In this document: positions 54,766 through 63,019 of the stretch, one piece after another
Position numbering within the stretch: position 1 is the first letter of the stretch
Layout: every line of letters starts with the position of its first letter
From: G963663315 sp965208975
Lineage (GTDB): Bacteria > Pseudomonadota > Gammaproteobacteria > Arenicellales > Poriferihabitantaceae
DNA: 64,000 nt
Reading direction: 5' to 3'
Assembly: GCA_965208975.1 (NCBI GenBank)
Contig: CBDBQH010000003.1
Coordinates: 868,001 to 932,000, forward strand
The notes under the pieces: generated by a model
What the model was told of the DNA's origin: nothing
Seen by the model: the letters and a program-made list of their open reading frames with translations, nothing else
Database searches by the model: none
Made by a program: the position numbers and the translations under genes

Positions 54766-56646
54766 CTACAATTGTGCAAGCAAGGCCAGAAATGCCTCAC
54801 TGTCCATATAACCGTAAAACCACTGATCGTCCAGCGCCTGCCCGTTCTCATCCAGGAAGATGGTCGCCGGCGGTCCGAAAATCCCGAATTTTCTCTTCAG
54901 CTGTTTCTTGCGGGAGTCTTTCGGGTCGGTCACGTCAATTTGCAAGGCGACAAATTCGGCCTTCAGCTTCTGCCGGACCCGCGGGTCGGCAAAAGTGGTT
55001 TCCTCCATCCGCACACAATCGACACACCAATCCGCATAATAATCAATCAGTACTTTCCGGTTGTCTGATTTTGCGGTTTCCAGTTGCCGCTGCAATTCCG
55101 CCAGGTCGGATACCCGGACAAATACCGACTCATCCATCCGCGCCGACTGAACAGTTTCGGCAAGGTCGCCGGTTGCCGGAACACTGTTGAACAGCAAGGG
55201 CGGCAAAGGTCTGAAAAGTTCCCTCTGACCGGACAAGCCGCCAACAAACACTGCGATACCCCATACCAGCAGGATGATTCCCACCCCCCTTTCGAAGCGC
55301 TGCCAGTTTGAGACCAGACCATCACTTCGCCGGGCGGCTCCGGCAAAGGCGCTGAGCAAGATAAAAAATCCCCCCCACAGCAACAGAACCGGGACTTGCG
55401 GCAGCGTCCCCAGAAACCAGATCGCCAGTGCGATCAACAGGACCCCGAATCCCTGCCTGACTTTCTCCATCCATGGACCAGCCCGTGGCATGAAATACCC
55501 CGCCCCCACACCCAGCGCAATCAGTGGCAACCCCATCCCGAGCGCCATCGCAAACATCAATCCAGCCCCCAGAGACGCATTGGCGCCAGCTATTGCAATG
55601 CCAAGCACAGAAATCAATACCGGGGACACACAGGCGCCGATAATCAATGCCGAAATCAGACCCAGCAGGAAAACCAGTGGAACGGACCCGGTCAGACTTT
55701 GGGTCCGGCGCTGGATTCTTTCCTGGACGGCGCCCGGAATCTGGATGGTGAAAACACCAAACATTGCCAGAGCCATGACGACGAGTAATGTACTCAACAG
55801 ACCAATCGCCCAGATATTCTGAAAATACGCCTGAAGCTGATCTCCTGTGGCGCCCGCAAGCGCTCCCATGGAGGCCCAGGTCACTGCGGTTCCCAGAACA
55901 TAAGACGATGCAATCAAGCCGCCTCTGGTTCGCGTCAGGGATGCTCCCTGCCCCGCCAGAATGCTGGACAGGATCGGAATCATCGGCAGTACGCAGGGAG
56001 TGAATGTGAGCAAAAGCCCGGCGGCGAAAGCCGCCAGAACCAGAGCCGGCATGGAACGGTTGCGGGTTAGGCCGTTATCGGCGCCGCTGCCGGATGACCG
56101 GCTGGCCGGCACAACATCCTGCGGATTGGAAAGGTCAAACGTCTGCTTGACCGGGGCATAACAAATGCCGTCATTGGCGCATCCCTGATAACTGGCATGC
56201 AGTGTAAGCCCGGCCATGTCCCGCAAAAATCCGACCGGCGCCGTGAAATCCGCTTCATATATCTCCACCTCGCCAAAATACGGATCCTGTTTTACTCTCC
56301 CTGAAGGCAGCGCAATGGATTCAATCGAATCTGCAGGCGACGTGGTGAATTGAATTTTATTCCGGTAAAGGTAATAGCCCTCGGCCACCCGGAAATCCGC
56401 GCTCACACTGTTTTGTGAGACCGCCTGTATGGTCAGCATGAAGGCTTCATTGACCGGCAGAAATTCCTGCTGGGTGAAGCTGCTCCCCAACAATGACCGT
56501 ATCTCCTTCTTCAGACCCGGCTCCGCCAGATTCTCCTTGAGATTTTGTGCATGGGAGGAACCACCCCAGAACTGTAAAATCAGGACAAGCAGGAGCGCCA
56601 ATCCTGAAATCACGGGTAGTCCGGCAATCAGCGGTTTTTTGGTCAT
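54766..56646 (-). CDS. dsbD: Thiol:disulfide interchange protein DsbD
   Basis: 626 aa from ATG 56646 (MTKKPLIAG), preferred to 56718 because the signal peptide follows at once. The periplasmic alpha domain has GCANDGICYAP near 150-160. Eight membrane helices follow, with AAFAAGLLLTFTPCVLPMIPIL and ALIIGACVSPVLIS carrying the two transmembrane cysteines. The C-terminal thioredoxin domain has ADWCVDCVRMEE near 533-544. It carries electrons from cytoplasmic thioredoxin to the periplasm, here presumably to the adjacent TlpA-like protein. Confidence 0.94.
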   Translation of the reverse strand: MTKKPLIAGLPVISGLALLLVLILQFWGGSSHAQNLKENLAEPGLKKEIRSLLGSSFTQQEFLPVNEAFMLTIQAVSQNSVSADFRVAEGYYLYRNKIQFTTSPADSIESIALPSGRVKQDPYFGEVEIYEADFTAPVGFLRDMAGLTLHASYQGCANDGICYAPVKQTFDLSNPQDVVPASRSSGSGADNGLTRNRSMPALVLAAFAAGLLLTFTPCVLPMIPILSSILAGQGASLTRTRGGLIASSYVLGTAVTWASMGALAGATGDQLQAYFQNIWAIGLLSTLLVVMALAMFGVFTIQIPGAVQERIQRRTQSLTGSVPLVFLLGLISALIIGACVSPVLISVLGIAIAGANASLGAGLMFAMALGMGLPLIALGVGAGYFMPRAGPWMEKVRQGFGVLLIALAIWFLGTLPQVPVLLLWGGFFILLSAFAGAARRSDGLVSNWQRFERGVGIILLVWGIAVFVGGLSGQRELFRPLPPLLFNSVPATGDLAETVQSARMDESVFVRVSDLAELQRQLETAKSDNRKVLIDYYADWCVDCVRMEETTFADPRVRQKLKAEFVALQIDVTDPKDSRKKQLKRKFGIFGPPATIFLDENGQALDDQWFYGYMDSEAFLALLAQL

Positions 56647-56761
56647 GCCTGTTTCAATTTGCAATCCCGCTATCGGGATTGATTTGCCAATCAAGTCGTT
56701 ACGGTAATATATGTGCATCCGATCTGCCCGATATCAAGCCGGGTCGTGTAAAATATACCAG

Positions 56762-57217
56762 ATGAAAGCGCTGTTTTTGATTTTTCTCATCGTCCCGCTG
56801 GTCGAAATCTGGCTGCTGATCGAAATTGGCTCCGTAATTGGCGCCGGGACCACGATATTTCTGATAGTATTCACTGCCTTGCTCGGCGCCTTTCTGGTCA
56901 GGGTGCAAGGATTTTCGACCCTCGGCCGGGTGCAGATGCAGCTGCTGAAGGGGCAAATACCCGCCCTTGCGGTGATTGAAGGGCTGTTCCTGTTCATCGC
57001 CGGAGCATTATTATTGACCCCCGGATTTTTCACCGATACCCTCGGTTTTGTCTTCCTCACCCCGCCCCTGCGCCGCTGGATTATCAGAACCATACTGAAA
57101 AAGGGAATCCTGCGCCGTGTCAACCCGGTAACCAGGCAACCCCGGGGCGCTTCTGAACCGCAAGATACCCGGCGGTCAAACCGGATAATAGAAGGCGAAT
57201 ACAAGGACCTGGACTAA
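56762..57217 (+). CDS. fxsA: FxsA family membrane protein
   Basis: 151 aa from ATG 56762. FLIVPLVEIWLLIEIGSVIGAG near 7-28 and ALLLTPGFFTDTLGFVFLTPPLRR near 83-106 are the FxsA signatures, with three to four membrane segments and a basic tail. In E. coli it suppresses F-exclusion of phage T7 when overproduced. Its place upstream of groES-groEL is conserved in gammaproteobacteria. Confidence 0.93.
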   Translation: MKALFLIFLIVPLVEIWLLIEIGSVIGAGTTIFLIVFTALLGAFLVRVQGFSTLGRVQMQLLKGQIPALAVIEGLFLFIAGALLLTPGFFTDTLGFVFLTPPLRRWIIRTILKKGILRRVNPVTRQPRGASEPQDTRRSNRIIEGEYKDLD

Positions 57218-57267
57218 GCCGGTCCCGGTCCAGTCAGATTCAAAACACACAACGCGGGGCGATCATT

Positions 57268-57948
57268 TTGTCTGCACTTCAATCCCTAAGCTATCAGGAA
57301 CTGCGGGAATGTGCGGTCGAAACGCTTCGTTATGCCCGCAGCACACGGGCGGATGTACTGCTGCTCGAAACCTGCGGCGAGCAAGCCATTCTCAAGGATT
57401 ACTCCGGATCGAACAAGGGTTTCAGGTGGTTTGTCGCGCCGTTGCTGGTCTACCGCGAGATCAGGACGCTGCACGCTCTGGAGCAAGTGCAGGGAGTGCC
57501 CGGATTCATCCGAAAACTGTCCGGACAGGCCTTTTTGATGGAGTTTATCCCGGCCCGGCAGACCGATCTGTATAAGGAAGGAATTGACTGGGTACAGTTT
57601 ATTCCCCGCATTGAGGCGCTGATCAACGCGCTCCACGACAACGGAGTAGTGCATGGTGACCTGCGTAATACCACCAACATTCTGATGACGCCGCAACAGC
57701 GCCCGGTATTTGTCGATTTTGTTTCGGCGGTCCATCGCGGTCATCGCCTCAATGTCTTCTCCCTGATCCTGTTCAAACTGTGTCAGCCGATTGACCACGG
57801 CGCGGTGTTCAAACTGAAAGAGAAATATGCCGCGCAACTGATCACGCCCGCCGAACATCTTCGACACGCCCGTCCGGGGCGGATAGAGACAGCCGTCCGC
57901 TGGCTTTCTGTGCGTATCCGCAATCTGGTACAACTCATTTTCCCCTGA
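57268..57948 (+). CDS. Kinase-like protein (LPS/RIO kinase fold)
   Basis: 226 aa from TTG 57268 or nearby. Kinase-like landmarks are EQAILKDYS near 38-46 (ATP-binding Lys), HDNGVVHGDLRNTTNILM near 123-140 (catalytic HGDxxxxN) and PVFVDFVSA near 146-154 (DF in place of DFG). A basic C-terminal region follows. It may phosphorylate an LPS core sugar like the gene at 48.9 kb, but they are not close relatives and the substrate is unknown. Sits between fxsA and the groES promoter. Confidence 0.7.
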   Translation: MSALQSLSYQELRECAVETLRYARSTRADVLLLETCGEQAILKDYSGSNKGFRWFVAPLLVYREIRTLHALEQVQGVPGFIRKLSGQAFLMEFIPARQTDLYKEGIDWVQFIPRIEALINALHDNGVVHGDLRNTTNILMTPQQRPVFVDFVSAVHRGHRLNVFSLILFKLCQPIDHGAVFKLKEKYAAQLITPAEHLRHARPGRIETAVRWLSVRIRNLVQLIFP

Positions 57949-57996
57949 AGTGGACCCCTGCATCCCGGACAGATCAAAAAATTTCTGTTTCGACTC

Positions 57997-58024
57997 TTGA
58001 CTTTTCAATCTTCGCCACTATATT
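57997..58024 (+). promoter_or_regulatory. groESL promoter
   Basis: TTGACT at 57997-58002, a 16-bp spacer, then TATATT at 58019-58024. The CIRCE operator overlaps the -10, as expected for HrcA repression. No sigma32-type -35 was recognised. Confidence 0.75.
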
Positions 58025-58049
58025 AGCACTCGCTCAAGGTGAGCGCTAA
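58023..58049 (+). promoter_or_regulatory. CIRCE operator
   Basis: TTAGCACTC, nine bases, GAGCGCTAA: the HrcA-binding CIRCE inverted repeat with a single mismatch in the right arm (consensus GAGTGCTAA). It implies that an HrcA repressor, not seen here, controls groES-groEL. Confidence 0.93.
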
Positions 58050-58123
58050 TAAACCACAGATTGATCTTTTGTTTACCACTCACCGCATTTACTTTTTAAC
58101 CAAACAACAGGAGATATGAACGT

Positions 58124-58414
58124 ATGAAAATCCGTCCGCTTCATGATCGTGTCGTCATTCGACGAGTCGAAGACGAACGAACCAGCCCAGGTGGAATTGT
58201 CATTCCTGATTCCGCTACCGAAAAACCGATGCAAGGTGAAGTGCTGGCAGCCGGAAATGGCAAGGTGCTTGATAATGGTGACCAACGGGGTCTCGATGTC
58301 AAAGTTGGCGACAAAGTGCTGTTCGGGAAGTATTCAGGCACTGAAGTCAAGATTGATGGCGAAGACCTGCTCGTGATGCGCGAAGACGACATCATGGGAA
58401 TTATCGAAGGTTGA
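58124..58414 (+). CDS. groES: Co-chaperonin GroES
   Basis: 96 aa, normal length. MKIRPLHDRVVIRRVEDERTS start, the mobile loop around residues 17-32 (PGGIVIPDSATEKP) and VGDKVLFGKYSGTEVKIDGE near 62-81 are typical. The heptameric lid of GroEL. Preceded by GGAGA, and by the CIRCE-bearing promoter about 75 bp upstream. Confidence 0.98.
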   Translation: MKIRPLHDRVVIRRVEDERTSPGGIVIPDSATEKPMQGEVLAAGNGKVLDNGDQRGLDVKVGDKVLFGKYSGTEVKIDGEDLLVMREDDIMGIIEG

Positions 58415-58458
58415 TTCATTATCTTAACGCAAGAACAAATTTTTGAGGAATTGTAGAA

Positions 58459-60102
58459 ATGGCCACTAAAGAAGTCGTATTTAGCGAGAACGCACGCGCT
58501 CGCATGCTAAAAGGGGTGAACACCCTGTCAGACGCTGTAAAGGTTACCCTTGGGCCCAAGGGTAGAAATGTCGTGCTGGACAAATCGTTCGGGGCGCCCA
58601 CCGTAACCAAAGACGGTGTTTCAGTCGCGAAGGAAATCGAGTTGAAAGACAAGCTCGAAAACATGGGGGCGCAAATGGTCAAGGAAGTCGCATCCAAAAC
58701 TTCCGATGTTGCGGGTGATGGTACAACCACAGCCACCGTACTGGCCCAGTGCATTGTACGTGAAGGCATGAAAGCCGTTGCCGCCGGCATGAACCCGATG
58801 GATATCAAGCGCGGCATTGACAAGGCGGTTATCACCGGCGTTGAAGAACTGCAGCAACTGTCCAGACCCTGTACCGATCACAAGGAAATCGCCCAGGTTG
58901 GCACCGTATCGGCAAACGCCGACAAGAATGTAGGGGACATCATCGCCGAAGCGATGGAGAAAGTCGGTAAGGAAGGCGTGATTACCGTAGAAGAAGGAAA
59001 CGCGCTGGAAAACGATCTGGAAGTGGTCGAAGGTATGCAGTTTGATCGCGGTTACCTGTCTCCCTACTTCATCAATAATCAGGATAACATGTCGGTTGAT
59101 CTGGAAAATCCCTTCATCCTGATTCACGACAAGAAAATCTCCAACATCCGTGACCTGCTGCCCACCCTTGAAGGCGTTGCCAAATCCAGCCGCCCTCTGC
59201 TGGTGATTGCAGAAGATGTGGACGGAGAGGCGCTGGCGACACTGGTCGTCAACAATATCCGCGGTATTGTCAAGGTCTGTGCGGTCAAGGCTCCCGGCTT
59301 TGGCGACCGGCGCAAGGCGATGCTGCAAGACATCGCGGTACTGACTGGCGGGCAGGTGATCAGCGAAGAAGTCGGCATGAATCTGGATGCCGTTTCTCTG
59401 GATGATCTCGGCCAGGCCAAGCGTATCCAGGTTACCAAGGAAAACACCACGGTAATTGACGGCGCCGGCAGTTCCGATGAGATAGAAGGTCGTGTCAATC
59501 AGATCCGGGCTCAAATTGAAGAGGCTACATCTGACTATGATCGCGAAAAAATGCAGGAGCGCGTAGCCAAACTGGCCGGCGGTGTTGCCGTGATCAAGGT
59601 AGGCGCTGCCACTGAAATCGAGATGAAGGAAAAGAAAGCCCGGGTTGAAGACGCGCTGCACGCTACCCGTGCCGCAGTCGAAGAAGGCGTAGTTCCCGGT
59701 GGCGGTACGGCGCTGGTTCGTTGTGTCAATGCTGTTTCCGGTGTCAAGGGCGAAAATCAGGATCAGGATCTCGGTATCAAGATTGTGTTGCGTTCGCTGG
59801 AAGAACCACTGCGTCAAATCGTCAGTAACTCCGGCGACGACGCCTCTGTCGTACTCAATGAAGTGGCCAAAAACAGTGGCAATCATGGCTACAACGCCAG
59901 CACTGGTGAATATGGCGACATGATCGAAATGGGTATTCTGGATCCGACCAAGGTAACCCGTACAGCGCTGCAAAACGCGGCTTCCATTGCCGGATTGTTG
60001 ATCACAACCGAGGCAATGATCGCCGAAGTACCTGAAGACAAACCCGCTCCCGCCATGCCCGATATGGGCGGTGGCATGGGTGGCATGGGCGGAATGATGT
60101 AA
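58459..60102 (+). CDS. groEL: Chaperonin GroEL
   Basis: 547 aa, full length. GPKGRNVVLDKSFGAP near 32-47 and the ATP site VAGDGTTTATVLAQ near 86-99, the apical domain, and the GGVAVIKVGAATEIEMKEKK segment near 374-393 are conserved. The C-terminus is the usual flexible Gly-Gly-Met tail. 44 bp after groES, and followed by an intrinsic terminator. Confidence 0.98.
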   Translation: MATKEVVFSENARARMLKGVNTLSDAVKVTLGPKGRNVVLDKSFGAPTVTKDGVSVAKEIELKDKLENMGAQMVKEVASKTSDVAGDGTTTATVLAQCIVREGMKAVAAGMNPMDIKRGIDKAVITGVEELQQLSRPCTDHKEIAQVGTVSANADKNVGDIIAEAMEKVGKEGVITVEEGNALENDLEVVEGMQFDRGYLSPYFINNQDNMSVDLENPFILIHDKKISNIRDLLPTLEGVAKSSRPLLVIAEDVDGEALATLVVNNIRGIVKVCAVKAPGFGDRRKAMLQDIAVLTGGQVISEEVGMNLDAVSLDDLGQAKRIQVTKENTTVIDGAGSSDEIEGRVNQIRAQIEEATSDYDREKMQERVAKLAGGVAVIKVGAATEIEMKEKKARVEDALHATRAAVEEGVVPGGGTALVRCVNAVSGVKGENQDQDLGIKIVLRSLEEPLRQIVSNSGDDASVVLNEVAKNSGNHGYNASTGEYGDMIEMGILDPTKVTRTALQNAASIAGLLITTEAMIAEVPEDKPAPAMPDMGGGMGGMGGMM

Positions 60103-60127
60103 TCAATCCCCCGTCTCACAGGACTTG

Positions 60128-60157
60128 AAAAAGGCGCCGTCAAAAGGCGCCTTTTTT
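60128..60157 (+). terminator. Intrinsic terminator after groEL
   Basis: The stem AAGGCGCC/GGCGCCTT with a 7-base loop is followed by a T run ending at 60157, 25 bp after the groEL stop. Further on, 60185-60300 holds a degenerate copy of the dispersed GAGCCTGTCCCCGGCTTGAT repeat. Confidence 0.93.
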
Positions 60158-60301
60158 ATTGCGGCTTCTGGTACGATTGGGGGATGGCGTTAGCCAGTCT
60201 TATCCCTTGATAAGCGGGAATCCACGAAAGATGCGTAAGGACAGAGCCTGTCCCCGGCTTGATCGGGAAGCGCTGTGCCCGGCTCGATTTGAAGATAACG
60301 A

Positions 60302-61966
60302 ATGAACAATTATTTTGATTTGGGCGCTCACAGCCGCTCGATCTCGACCTCCTCCCCTGAAGCGCAAACGTGGTTTGACCGCGGCCTGAACTGGTGCTAT
60401 GGATTTAACCAGGAAGAAGGGGTCAAGTGTTTTTACAAGGCCCTGGAATATGACTCCCGCTGCGCCATGGCATACTGGGGGATTGCTTATGGCTCGGCTC
60501 CGTTCTACAACCTGACATGGCGAGAGCTGGGTCAACAGGAAAAAGACCACTGCATCCGGCTTTGTCACGACAGCATCGGCGCCGCCCGCTCACTGCGCGC
60601 CGGAATATCCGCTGTGGAAACGTCTCTGATCGACGCGCTATCCACAAGATTTCCGTCAAACCACAGTGGTTCGCTGGAGCAACTCGAGGCCCGGGATGAC
60701 GCCTGGGCCGAGGCCATGCGAGCAGTCTGGCGCCAATACCCCGACGACCTGGATGTTGCCGCGTTGTTCGTCGAGTCCATGATGATACGAACGCCGTGGA
60801 AGTTATGGGATGTGAACACCGGCCAGCCAACCGCTGGCGCGGATACGATGGAGTGTCTGTCCGTACTGGAGCGGGCGCTCTCCCGGATGCGCGAATCCGG
60901 TAGCGCCCCGCATCCGGCCATCCTGCATCTGCATATTCATTGCCTGGAAATGTCGCCCACACCGGAAAAAGCGCTGACCTCGGCAGATGCTTTGGAAAAC
61001 CTGTGCCCGGATGCCGGCCATCTGGTGCACATGCCCAGCCATATCTACGTCCTGTGCGGACTGTATGACCGCTCCAGAATCATCAGCGAGAAGGCAATAC
61101 GGGCAGACCGCAAATATCTGGATTATGCCGGACCGTACAACTTTTACACCTCATCGCGTTGCCATAACCTGCACATGATGATGCTGGCCTGCATGATGAT
61201 GGGGCGGTTTCAACCCGCCTTCGAGGCGGCGGAAGCATTATGTAAAACGGTGTCGCAGGACCTGTTGGAAATTGTGCACCGACCGTTTCTCACCATGTTG
61301 CTGGAAGGCTATTATTCAACCAGAATACATGTCCTGGTGCGGTTCGGAAAGTGGCGGGAAATCGTCGATCTGCCGATGCCGGATAATCCCGCGCTTTACT
61401 GTGTTTCCACTTCCATGCAGCATTACGCCAGGGGAGTCAGTCTGGCCGCGCTCGGACAAATCGAACAAGCCCGCTCAGAGCGGTATCAATTCTACCAGTC
61501 ACTGAAGAGGATTCCCGAAGACCGCAAAGTATTCAACAACCCGGCGCTCGACATTCTGGCTGTCGCCGAGAACATGTTGAATGGTGAACTGGAGTATCAC
61601 AGCAAAAACCACCATCAGGCATTCGAATTTCTGAGAAAGAGCGTACAACTGAATGATCGTCTCGCCTACTCCGAACCCTGGCCCTGGATGCACCCGCCAA
61701 GGCATGCGCTTGGCGCGTTGCTGATCCAGCAGGAACACTATGCAGAGGCTGAAGAAGTTTACAGAACCGATCTCGGACTGAACGACAAACTGAATCGCTG
61801 CAATCATCACCCCGACAATGTATGGGCATTGCACGGATTGGCGGAATGTCTGCGCCACAGGAAGGACACGGATGAATTGCCCGGCATTACAGCCAGACTC
61901 AATGCGGCAATGGCAAATTCTGATTTCGAGATCACCTCCTCGTGTTGCTGTCGAATAAACCCGTAA
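60302..61966 (+). CDS. Tetratricopeptide-repeat protein
   Basis: 554 aa, cytoplasmic (no signal peptide). TPR-like helical pairs run throughout: AQTWFDRGLNWCYGFNQEEGV near 21-41, the AMAYWGIAYG helix near 55, AGHLVHMPSHIYVLCGLYDRS near 239-259 and AEAEEVYRTDLGLN near 480. The HMPSHIY motif recurs in a widespread family of TPR proteins of unknown role in bacteria. Function unknown; protein-protein interaction likely. It overlaps the galE start by 25 bp. Confidence 0.78.
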   Translation: MNNYFDLGAHSRSISTSSPEAQTWFDRGLNWCYGFNQEEGVKCFYKALEYDSRCAMAYWGIAYGSAPFYNLTWRELGQQEKDHCIRLCHDSIGAARSLRAGISAVETSLIDALSTRFPSNHSGSLEQLEARDDAWAEAMRAVWRQYPDDLDVAALFVESMMIRTPWKLWDVNTGQPTAGADTMECLSVLERALSRMRESGSAPHPAILHLHIHCLEMSPTPEKALTSADALENLCPDAGHLVHMPSHIYVLCGLYDRSRIISEKAIRADRKYLDYAGPYNFYTSSRCHNLHMMMLACMMMGRFQPAFEAAEALCKTVSQDLLEIVHRPFLTMLLEGYYSTRIHVLVRFGKWREIVDLPMPDNPALYCVSTSMQHYARGVSLAALGQIEQARSERYQFYQSLKRIPEDRKVFNNPALDILAVAENMLNGELEYHSKNHHQAFEFLRKSVQLNDRLAYSEPWPWMHPPRHALGALLIQQEHYAEAEEVYRTDLGLNDKLNRCNHHPDNVWALHGLAECLRHRKDTDELPGITARLNAAMANSDFEITSSCCCRINP

Positions 61967-63000
61967 GACCATTGCCCGGTAGAATCCTGGTCACCGGCGG
62001 CGCCGGCTACATTGGTTCCCACACGGTCCTGCAATTGCTGGCCGCCGGAAATTCGGTTGTGGTTGTGGACAATCTCTACTCAGGCCATGAATGGGCAGTG
62101 CCCCGGCAGGCCGTCTTTTACCAGGAAGACATCCACGACAGGAAGCGGATCAGTCAAATTCTGAAACAGCACGAGATCGAAACGGTAATGCACTTTGCAG
62201 CCCACACTGTGGTCTGTGAGTCGGTTCAAAACCCGGCAAAATATTATCACAACAATGTACTCGGTTCGCTCAACCTGATCGAAACCTGCATTGAACAGGG
62301 AGTCACCCAATTCATATTCTCCTCCAGCGCCGCGGTTTATGGCGCCGCCGGGAAAAGCACAGTCCATGAAGCCGACCCGACCCGACCGATCAATCCTTAT
62401 GGCACAACCAAGCTGATCACCGAATGGATGCTGCACGACTTCGCAGAGTCGACCGGGGGCGATTTCAACTACATTGCGCTACGGTATTTCAATGTCGCGG
62501 GAGCCAATATGGGCGGTAAGCTGGGGCAGGCTTCGCGGTCAGCCACCCATCTGATCAAAGTGGCCTGCCAGACCGCCTGTGGCATTCGTCCCGGGATGTC
62601 CATATTCGGCGATGACTACGATACCCCGGACGGCACCTGTATCCGGGATTATATCCATGTCGATGATCTCGCGTCCGCTCATCTTGACGCCTGGCGTTAC
62701 CTTCAGGACGGGGGCAAAACCCGGCTCCTGAATTGCGGGTATGGCAAGGGATTCAGTGTCCGGGAAGTCATTGAATGTGTTCAATCGGTCAGCAATACGG
62801 ACTTTGACGTGGACGTTCGGCCACGACGACCCGGCGACCCGCCGCAACTGATTGCAGACAGCGACCAAATCAGACAGATGCTCAACTGGCAGCCGCAATA
62901 CGATGACCTCGAGACGATCTGCCGCTCGGCCTGGGAGTGGGAAAAGCGACTGGGTTCCATGTCGGCTGTGGACAGCGCGCCGATTACACAACATGATTGA
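61942..63000 (+). CDS. galE: UDP-glucose 4-epimerase
   Basis: 352 aa SDR-extended enzyme. The NAD-binding ILVTGGAGYIGSHTVLQLL is near 15-33, with the catalytic Ser in IFSSSAAVYGA near 128-138, the Tyr-x3-Lys in NPYGTTKLITEWM near 151-163, and the YDTPDGTCIRDYIHVDDLA substrate region near 227-245. It makes UDP-galactose for LPS or capsule. The true start may be slightly inside the TPR gene end. Followed directly by a WaaG-like gene. Confidence 0.93.
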   Translation: MLLSNKPVRPLPGRILVTGGAGYIGSHTVLQLLAAGNSVVVVDNLYSGHEWAVPRQAVFYQEDIHDRKRISQILKQHEIETVMHFAAHTVVCESVQNPAKYYHNNVLGSLNLIETCIEQGVTQFIFSSSAAVYGAAGKSTVHEADPTRPINPYGTTKLITEWMLHDFAESTGGDFNYIALRYFNVAGANMGGKLGQASRSATHLIKVACQTACGIRPGMSIFGDDYDTPDGTCIRDYIHVDDLASAHLDAWRYLQDGGKTRLLNCGYGKGFSVREVIECVQSVSNTDFDVDVRPRRPGDPPQLIADSDQIRQMLNWQPQYDDLETICRSAWEWEKRLGSMSAVDSAPITQHD

Positions 63001-63019
63001 CCGGAATACTCACAAGCCC

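Noticed and set aside
58621..59973. 450-codon ORF antisense to groEL
   Set aside because: A well-known type of shadow frame opposite a highly biased gene; no family similarity.
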